Assembly: GCA_049671305.1 (NCBI GenBank)
Contig: JBATUR010000036.1
Location: 1-19,000, forward strand
DNA length: 19,000 bases
Direction: 5' to 3'
Source of the DNA: CADCTM01 sp049671305
GTDB lineage: Bacteria > Cyanobacteriota > Cyanobacteriia > Cyanobacteriales > Coleofasciculaceae
A program made the position numbers and the translations under genes. The notes beneath the pieces are model-generated. The model saw only the letters and a list, made by a program, of their open reading frames with translations, did no database searches and was not told where the DNA came from. Shown here one piece after another: positions 13,977 to 19,000 of the stretch (position 1 is its first letter; each line of letters opens with the position of its first letter).

Positions 13977-15665
13977 TTATTTCTGATTAACTTGCAACCA
14001 AATTTCTAAACTCGCCAAAAGCCATAATTTCACGCCATAACGACTCCAAGTATCGCCTCGGTAGCTCAACCAATCTCTAATTAAAGCTTGATTGAGATAA
14101 GGTGCAATACGAGCTTGACGATTTAACAATAACGCCTTTGCCTGCCGTTGCCAATGCTCTCGAAATCCCATTTGTACTGGTACCATCATGCCGCTCTTGG
14201 GACGATGTATAATTTGTGGTGGTAATAAGTCAATTACGGCTTGTTTTAGTACGGCTTTTTCTTGTACACCGGAAAGTTTGTATTCTGGTGGAATTTGCAG
14301 ACTTTGTTCAACAATTCTTTGGTCAAATAAAGGCGATCGTCCTTGCAATTCTACAGCTTTTGTTAGGTTATTTACCTTAGTTAAAATCTGATCAGCTCCT
14401 TTATATTTAATATTTAATGCCATCAAGCGATTTAAATAACTAAAATCAGACTGCAAATCTTCACTAAAAACATAAGGTTGTTGCTTTACAATTTGCCAAA
14501 TCTCTGGTTTTAGTAGTTGCGGTAAATCAGAAGCACACTTTTGAAAAGACAGCAAATATGCCTGCAGCGAGTCTTGTTGAGTGATGTTGCCGTATAATTG
14601 ATTAATCAACATTGGTTGATTTTTAGGTCCGCCAAAACAAGGATCGCCTCCTTCTCCATTTAGAATTATTTGTACTGATTCTTTTGCTAGTTTTCCTAAT
14701 AATAAATTTGGTACTGTTAAAGGATCGCCAATCGGATCATCTAAACATTTCATCGTTTCTGGAAGTTGCTGCCACATCTGACGAAAGCTGATTTCTAAAA
14801 TGTGATGTTGGGTGGCGCAGTGTTTGGCAACTAAGCTGGAAAATTCCAACTCGTTGGGAGATTTTTCGCCAAAGTGTATTGAATAGGTGTGAATTGGTGC
14901 AGTATGAAATTGAGCAGCCAAGGCGGTGATGCTGCTAGAATCTAAACCACCAGAAAGAAATACACCTACAGGTTTTGAGGCGGGTAAATATTCTTGTACT
15001 ACTTGCTCTAATAGCGTCCGCAATTGTTTAGCATACCACTCTAATGAGGGTTTTTCTGCCAAAGAATGAGCGGCGCTGATGCTTTCCTGCAATTGCCAAT
15101 AAGGCTGGATTTGCGCTTCTGGAAACGATAACATGGTTCCTGGTCGCAGTTCTTGCACTTGCTGCCACATTGTGCGTGATCCTGGCACAAACCCACAACA
15201 AAGGTAGTCTCGTAGTGCGACTAAATCTATGTCTTGAGAGTGATGTGGAGCTAATGATTTAAGATTTGGCGCAGCCCAGCAAGTTTTGCCGTTAGTTGTG
15301 TAGTAGAGTGTTTTAGCGCCAATGCGATCGCGTGCTAACCACAAAATTTGTTGCTCTCGATCCCAAACGGCTAGGGAAAATACTCCCACTAATTTGCTCA
15401 AAGTTGCGACTCCCCAACACTCCCAAGCTTTGGCAATTAATTGTAGATCTGTTAAATCATTTCTGTCTGCTTGTAGCAATTTTTTATCACTAATCCAAGC
15501 TTCTCCTGTAACTATAAATCTTTGAGAGGGACTAAAGCTAATCTGCTTAGGATCAGATGTGAAAATTGCGATTTTTTGGTCTTGCCATGTCGCTTGTGCA
15601 AGCGTATCAATACCCCAAGCTAATTGCCAGGTTGATGATGGGAGGGAGCGGTTATAACTTGTCAA
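13977..15665 (-). CDS. Second asparagine-synthetase-like protein lacking the glutaminase Cys
   Basis: 562 residues, opposite strand, ending 2 nt from the membrane Toprim gene. The AsnB synthetase domain is complete: SGGLDSS (238-244), LNGEGGD, RSPLFDQ and QEKAVLKQAVIDLLPPQI. The N-terminal Ntn domain is better preserved than in the 9699 protein (TGEAWIS in place of NGEIYN, then TDLQLI and WLARDRIGAKTLYY), but no Cys nucleophile follows the start. No MCGI-type start exists upstream, since the frame closes at about 15708. The only usable start I see is TTG at 15665 with no Shine-Dalgarno; the next Met is at residue 166. It most likely forms an amide from a substrate other than glutamine-derived ammonia. 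The sequence differs too much from 9699 to be a recent tandem duplicate. Confidence 0.87.
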   Translation of the reverse strand: MTSYNRSLPSSTWQLAWGIDTLAQATWQDQKIAIFTSDPKQISFSPSQRFIVTGEAWISDKKLLQADRNDLTDLQLIAKAWECWGVATLSKLVGVFSLAVWDREQQILWLARDRIGAKTLYYTTNGKTCWAAPNLKSLAPHHSQDIDLVALRDYLCCGFVPGSRTMWQQVQELRPGTMLSFPEAQIQPYWQLQESISAAHSLAEKPSLEWYAKQLRTLLEQVVQEYLPASKPVGVFLSGGLDSSSITALAAQFHTAPIHTYSIHFGEKSPNELEFSSLVAKHCATQHHILEISFRQMWQQLPETMKCLDDPIGDPLTVPNLLLGKLAKESVQIILNGEGGDPCFGGPKNQPMLINQLYGNITQQDSLQAYLLSFQKCASDLPQLLKPEIWQIVKQQPYVFSEDLQSDFSYLNRLMALNIKYKGADQILTKVNNLTKAVELQGRSPLFDQRIVEQSLQIPPEYKLSGVQEKAVLKQAVIDLLPPQIIHRPKSGMMVPVQMGFREHWQRQAKALLLNRQARIAPYLNQALIRDWLSYRGDTWSRYGVKLWLLASLEIWLQVNQK

Positions 15666-15715
15666 ATTCGTTGATAATTTTACAGTCGCAACATCTCTAG
15701 GATTTAATTAAGATT

Positions 15716-16597
15716 TCAAGAATCTTGCGGTGGAAAGAACAAAATCGGATGCCAACTACGCCGCATTAATTCGCCGGCAAAACTGCGTACTGGAAACTCG
15801 AAAATTTTTCCTAGGCGATCAGAAGCGATCGCAATTGCCGTAATATCATTTACCAATGCTGCGTCTAAAATCTCTTCATAAGGATTTCCTAATCGCACTT
15901 CTGTATTAACTTCCAAACCCAACTCTTCCAACTCAACTTTTACTTTATTTAACTGCTCTTGAGCTTCTTGTAGTTGATAATCTTTGGGAATTCCTCGACG
16001 CCCTCCGTCATCAACAACCGAGATTAGCAAACACTGTTCTAATGAGTTTTCTGAGCGTTTTTGAGCATATTCTTTAATACGTTGTAAAAGATAATTAGAG
16101 GCGTTACTACCGTTGTAGGGAATCAGCAGATAGCGAAATAAATGTTGGGAGCGTAAGTCTAATTCTTCACAAGTGTAAGTCGAAATTAATTGAGGTCGTA
16201 AAATCAGCAGAGGTGTTACACAGGCTTTTAATAAAGCTGTAGCTGTACTGCCAAAGAGCCTTTCTTGTAATATGCTTTGAGGTGGTGTGCCAATGAAGAT
16301 TAGATCAGCTTTTTCGGCTTTAGCAAGCTTGGGTATGGTATCTAAGGGACGCCCCGAAGGAACCTCGATTTTGACTTCTATGCCTTGGGGTACATTTTTC
16401 AGGAGTTGTTGCAAGCGTTGCCGTGCAGAGGCGATCGCTTCGTCATCAACTCTGGGAATTCCACCCTCATCCCATATTGGTACACTATGCACAAAAACAA
16501 GATGTTTGATGCCACCAGCCGCCAAACTGCTGACAAACTCGGTAAATCGATATAGACCGTCAGAAAAGTCAGTGCAGATTAGGCAACGCTCAAACAT
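15716..16597 (-). CDS. Tandem universal stress protein (two UspA domains)
   Basis: 293 residues forming two Usp alpha/beta domains (about 1-145 and 155-290). The first begins RCLICTDFSDG and ends with ADLIFIGTPP and FGSTATALLKACVTPLLILRP, which follows the G-x2-G-x9-G-S/T nucleotide-binding pattern except that the second glycine is lost. The second domain (YLLIPYNGSNAS ... IAIASDR ... RSFAGELMRRSWHPILFF) is more degenerate and probably does not bind ATP. Tandem Usps are soluble stress-response proteins without a known single reaction. It starts at an ATG at 16597 and lies 50 nt after the TTG-start synthetase-like gene on the same strand, so the two could be cotranscribed, with Usp first. Confidence 0.9.
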   Translation of the reverse strand: MFERCLICTDFSDGLYRFTEFVSSLAAGGIKHLVFVHSVPIWDEGGIPRVDDEAIASARQRLQQLLKNVPQGIEVKIEVPSGRPLDTIPKLAKAEKADLIFIGTPPQSILQERLFGSTATALLKACVTPLLILRPQLISTYTCEELDLRSQHLFRYLLIPYNGSNASNYLLQRIKEYAQKRSENSLEQCLLISVVDDGGRRGIPKDYQLQEAQEQLNKVKVELEELGLEVNTEVRLGNPYEEILDAALVNDITAIAIASDRLGKIFEFPVRSFAGELMRRSWHPILFFPPQDS

Positions 16598-16999
16598 ACG
16601 CAGTTCGGTTAGTTTTTCCTAAGATTACCACCATAGTTAACCTTTGTCTGGCTTTCTTTGAGAAAGGTAAAGATTAGCTGTAGTTTTTTAGGTTACGCCT
16701 AGATGTTTTTGAGTTGTTATTGGTAATAAATGAAGTTTTTGAGAGCGCTCAACTTATTTGAAGGGTTTGGTGAGCAGGACATCATCAGACGGATCTAGGT
16801 TTGATAAACTTAGATGCCTTTATTGGTTTTTCGTTTAGTTAAGATTTTGGTCATGGTATCTGCTCCAAGCGGATGGTTTTAACCACAAACGTTATTCAAT
16901 TTCAGTTTTTAGAAGTTGACGCCCCAGCATCCCCAGCTCCTTTCCTCGCCAGAACCGAGCAAGAGAGGGAGGTCGCCCACTATATAAATAATAGGGCTA
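16598..16999. other. Intergenic region between nblA and the Usp gene
   Basis: About 400 bp downstream of nblA and upstream of the Usp gene (both minus). No gene is apparent. It contains a perfect 6-bp hairpin with a 3-nt loop (CTTTCT/AGAAAG, 16652-16666) and a GC-richer imperfect hairpin at about 16938-16974. The second lies 25-60 nt after the nblA stop but has no T-run, so termination there is possible but unproven. The Usp promoter should be here; I see no clear hexamers. Confidence 0.5.
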
Positions 17000-17200
17000 C
17001 TAGGACTCAAACTGAGGATTTGGTCCAAGACCCCACTCGTGCTTAAGAAACTCCTTATACATGGTTTCGCGCATCATCATTTGCTCATAAAGCTTGATTA
17101 AAAAGTCTTGCGCTTGCTCACGGCTCATTTTTTGAACTTGAGTTTCAAAAGAGCGGATGCTGAACTGCTGTTCGAGGGATAGTTCAATGGGATTAGACAT
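17000..17200 (-). CDS. nblA: Phycobilisome degradation protein NblA
   Basis: A 66-residue protein matching NblA throughout: NPIELSLEQQFSIRSFETQV, then SREQAQDFLIKLYEQMMMRETMYKEF arranged as a helical hairpin. NblA binds phycobiliproteins and acts as an adaptor to the ClpC protease, causing bleaching under nitrogen or other nutrient starvation. The length and the LEQQF and QAQ..L motifs are diagnostic. The ATG is preceded by GGAGTGAGTT, a reasonable Shine-Dalgarno. The upstream region carries several inverted repeats and one GTA-N8-TAC box, in line with the starvation control known for this gene. It confirms a phycobilisome-bearing cyanobacterium. Confidence 0.96.
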   Translation of the reverse strand: MSNPIELSLEQQFSIRSFETQVQKMSREQAQDFLIKLYEQMMMRETMYKEFLKHEWGLGPNPQFES

Positions 17201-17300
17201 AACTCACTCCATAAATAAAAGAGAAAATGTGCTTTGGATCACAGACACCCTAACAAAGATGAGGGCTGATGTCGGTGAGCAACTTATATTCGTTACTCTG

Positions 17301-17329
17301 TTGTTATTAACAATCGTAACAAACGTTTG
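17301..17329. promoter_or_regulatory. Overlapping inverted repeats upstream of nblA, candidate operator
   Basis: TTGTTA (17301-17306) and TAACAA (17317-17322) form a perfect 6-bp inverted repeat with a 10-bp spacer. Adjacent and overlapping it is the perfect 10-bp palindrome CAAACGTTTG (17320-17329). They sit 100-130 bp upstream of the nblA start codon, a suitable place for a dimeric regulator. The regulator is not identified; the pattern does not fit the NtcA consensus. Confidence 0.45.
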
Positions 17330-17468
17330 ACAAATTGCCAGTCTCTCCAAGTGTGTACTTTCTATTAATCCAAAAGACAGAGCATAGTTTCCGGAAAGTT
17401 CCTCGTCTGTGATTGAAGAATTTGTATCAGGTCGCTACAAGGTGAAACTGCTCAGTATGAACAATTGT

Positions 17469-17485
17469 GTAAGTAGATTTACTTA
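17469..17485. promoter_or_regulatory. Possible NtcA box (GTA-N8-TAC) between nblA and polA
   Basis: GTA (17469-17471), eight bases, TAC (17480-17482): an exact GTA-N8-TAC, lying within the inverted repeat TAAGTA/TACTTA (17470-17485). It is 269 bp from nblA and 80 bp from polA. No TAN3T -10 element was found at the standard 22-23 bp distance on either strand. Several such matches are expected by chance in 19 kb, so support comes only from the location. Confidence 0.35.
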
Positions 17486-17561
17486 AAACCCCCAATTTGC
17501 TAGAAAAACTGGCATGAAATAGTTTGAGATGTGCCTAGGAGGAACTCGCTAAAATGAGGCT

Positions 17562-19000
17562 ATGTCTCAATCTAGTCCTGCCCCCAACCCTTTAACTGCT
17601 GCTGACTCCTTGCCAGAAGCATCGCCTCTATTTATCCTCGTTGACGGTCATTCCCTGGCTTTTCGCTCCTATTTTGCCTTTGCCAAGGGGCGAGATGGCG
17701 GTTTGAAGACGAAAACCGGAATTCCTACCAGTGTCTGTTTCGGCTTTCTCAAATCGCTTTTAGAAGTGATGGGTTCCGAGCAACCGCAGTCTATGGCAGT
17801 TGCTTTTGACTTGGGTTTGCCGACATTTCGCCATGAAGCAGATGATACCTATAAAGCAGATAGACCGGGGACGCCGGAAGATTTTGTACCTGACTTAAAA
17901 AATCTTCAAGAGTTACTAGAAGCGCTAAAAGTCCCTGTGATCACGTCTCCTGGTTTTGAGGCGGATGATATTTTGGCGACTTTGGCGCTTCGGGCGAGTG
18001 AGGCGGGTTATCGAGTTAAGGTATTAACAGGCGATCGCGATTTGTTTCAACTTGTTGATACCAAAAAATCTATTAGTGTTTTGTACCTAAGTACCGACTT
18101 TTTAAAACGTGGTCGCTCTCCAGGACCTGCCGAATTTAGACCAGAAGACGTTAAGGAAAAACTAGGAATTTTACCAGAACAAGTTGTCGATTACAAAGCT
18201 TTGTGTGGTGATAAATCTGATAATATTCCTGGTGTTAAGGGAATTGGCGAAAAAACGGCTGTTACCTTGCTCAATGAATATGGCACTCTTGAGAAAATTT
18301 ATGCATCTTTAGATCAAATTAAAGGCGCTGTAAAAACCAAGCTAGAAACAGGAAAACAAGATGCTGAACATTCCCGTTATTTAGCTCAACTTCATTTTGA
18401 TGCTCCTGTAACTATTGAGATTGAAGAGGCCTCATTGCAAGGTTTTGATACCCAGGTTTTGCAACCACTTTTAGAAAAGTTAGAATTAAAGACATTTTTA
18501 GGTAAAATAGACCAACTTCAGCAGACTTTTGGCGGTGCAATTGTTGAAGATAAGCAAACTTCTGTTGAGGTTAAAGACGTTGCGACTAAACAACCAGAAA
18601 CTCAACAATTAAAATATTCCGAAACAGAAGATGCTGATTTATGGTTTTTTAGTGCTGATGATACGGAAACGGCAAAACAGCAGGCATCACAGCAATCGGA
18701 AATTCAACCAACTATTATTGATACACCCGAAAAACTTGCTGATTTAGTTAAGCAATTAGAGGTTTGTAAAGATAGCTCAAATCCTGTTGCTTGGGATACG
18801 GAAACAACTGCTTTAGAGCCACGAGATGCTGATTTGGTCGGAATTGGTTGTTGTTTTTCTAAGAGTAATACCCCCCCTAGCCCTCCCTTACTATCTAAGA
18901 GTAATACCCCCCCTAGCCCTCCCTTACTATCTAAGAGTAATACCCCCCCTAGCTCCTCCTTAGTATCTGAGAGTAATACCCCCCCTAGCCCCCCCTTATT
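17562..19000 (+). CDS. polA: DNA polymerase I, N-terminal part (runs off window end)
   Basis: 479 complete codons are visible. The 5'-nuclease domain (about 22-300) carries FILVDGHSLAFRSYFAF, GFEADDILATLA, LTGDRDLFQLV and GDKSDNIPGVKGIGEKTA with its metal-binding acids. After an acidic linker comes the 3'-5' exonuclease domain start, AWDTETTALEP, with both catalytic acids present (D412, E414), so proofreading is probably active, unlike in many bacterial Pol I. The polymerase domain lies beyond the window. Directly after LVGIGCCF (ending residue 432) the frame enters a 36-bp tandem repeat that is not part of normal Pol I. The ATG at 17562 is the first possible start after an in-frame stop at 17550. 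The AGGAGG at 17537-17542 is 19 nt away, unusually far. Confidence 0.93.
   Translation, partial: MSQSSPAPNPLTAADSLPEASPLFILVDGHSLAFRSYFAFAKGRDGGLKTKTGIPTSVCFGFLKSLLEVMGSEQPQSMAVAFDLGLPTFRHEADDTYKADRPGTPEDFVPDLKNLQELLEALKVPVITSPGFEADDILATLALRASEAGYRVKVLTGDRDLFQLVDTKKSISVLYLSTDFLKRGRSPGPAEFRPEDVKEKLGILPEQVVDYKALCGDKSDNIPGVKGIGEKTAVTLLNEYGTLEKIYASLDQIKGAVKTKLETGKQDAEHSRYLAQLHFDAPVTIEIEEASLQGFDTQVLQPLLEKLELKTFLGKIDQLQQTFGGAIVEDKQTSVEVKDVATKQPETQQLKYSETEDADLWFFSADDTETAKQQASQQSEIQPTIIDTPEKLADLVKQLEVCKDSSNPVAWDTETTALEPRDADLVGIGCCFSKSNTPPSPPLLSKSNTPPSPPLLSKSNTPPSSSLVSESNTPPSPPL
18858..19000 (+). repeat. 36-bp tandem repeat, in frame inside polA (at least four units)
   Basis: Units begin at 18858, 18894, 18930 and 18966. 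The first two are identical; the third differs at four positions; the fourth, cut off by the window end, differs at two of 35 visible. Each unit encodes twelve residues, SKSNTPPSPPLL or a variant. One reading frame of the unit contains three stop codons (TAA, TAA, TAG), but polA uses an open frame, and the 36-bp length preserves it. The C-rich CCCCCCCTAGC core resembles dispersed intergenic repeats of filamentous cyanobacteria. The array may continue beyond the window. Confidence 0.95.

Larger units (their letters stand above)
17201..17561. promoter_or_regulatory. Divergent control region between nblA and polA
   Basis: 361 bp without a gene, holding the promoters of both flanking genes. Notable elements are TTGTTA-N10-TAACAA (17301-17322), the palindrome CAAACGTTTG (17320-17329), GTA-N8-TAC inside a 6-bp inverted repeat (17469-17485), and AGGAGG (17537-17542) ahead of polA. 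No clear -10/-35 pair was assigned. Confidence 0.6.

Noticed and set aside
9079..15665. Exosortase-associated amidotransferase/decarboxylase set or NAGGN osmoprotectant cluster
   Set aside because: These also combine AsnB-like and decarboxylase or ligase genes, but no exosortase, GNAT/ATP-grasp, acyl-CoA ligase or M42 peptidase gene is present, and the decarboxylase here lacks the PLP lysine.
18858..19000. 36-bp repeats suggesting a CRISPR array
   Set aside because: The units are directly adjacent with no spacers and lie in the open polA frame; they are a tandem coding repeat.

Overview
The window looks like chromosome from a phycobilisome-containing, probably filamentous, cyanobacterium. 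The evidence is an NblA phycobilisome-degradation protein, a high-light-inducible (Hli) protein with a near-perfect HLR1 box, a DUF6464-type small protein, and roughly 18 copies (counted by eye) of the HIP1 octamer GCGATCGC spread over the 19 kb. No tRNA, rRNA, CRISPR array or insertion sequence was recognised.

Layout. (1) 1-1089, minus: N-terminal part of a receiver-GAF signalling protein whose receiver lacks the phospho-acceptor Asp. (2) 1090-2114: about 1 kb without a recognisable gene. (3) 2115-5131, plus: a small zinc-ribbon protein, a zinc-dependent MDR dehydrogenase, a secreted protein of unknown function, speD (AdoMet decarboxylase proenzyme, followed by a good terminator) and a DUF6464-like membrane protein. 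(4) 5121-6052, minus: a NUDIX hydrolase and an hli gene with its own terminator, promoter and HLR1 site. (5) 6136-8840, plus: an enolase-superfamily epimerase overlapping a DUF1611 P-loop protein (a DgcA/DgcN-type pair for D-Glu or Ala-Glu metabolism), then a Uma2 endonuclease-like protein. (6) 9079-15665: the most unusual block. (7) 15716-17200, minus: a tandem universal stress protein and nblA. (8) 17562-19000, plus: the start of polA, carrying in-frame 36-bp tandem repeats.

The unusual block has four plus-strand genes: a single-pass membrane protein, an asparagine-synthetase-like protein, a fold-III (LysA/ODC-like) decarboxylase homologue, and a multi-pass membrane protein with an N-terminal zinc ribbon and a C-terminal domain resembling the Toprim domain of topoisomerase VI A/Spo11. 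The first three overlap. A fifth gene, a second asparagine-synthetase-like protein, lies tail-to-tail on the minus strand 2 nt away. Key residues are missing. Both synthetase-like proteins lack the N-terminal Cys nucleophile but keep the SGGLDSS ATP loop. The decarboxylase homologue has Val where the PLP-binding Lys should be. The Toprim-like domain keeps only part of its acidic triad. This combination does not match any pathway I can name and is the best candidate for an undescribed system. Its function is unknown. ATP-dependent amide-bond formation at or near a membrane is the only activity the sequence directly suggests.

The rest fits photosynthetic stress physiology (Hli, NblA, Usp), polyamine and amino-acid metabolism (SpeD, DgcA/DgcN) and housekeeping (PolA).
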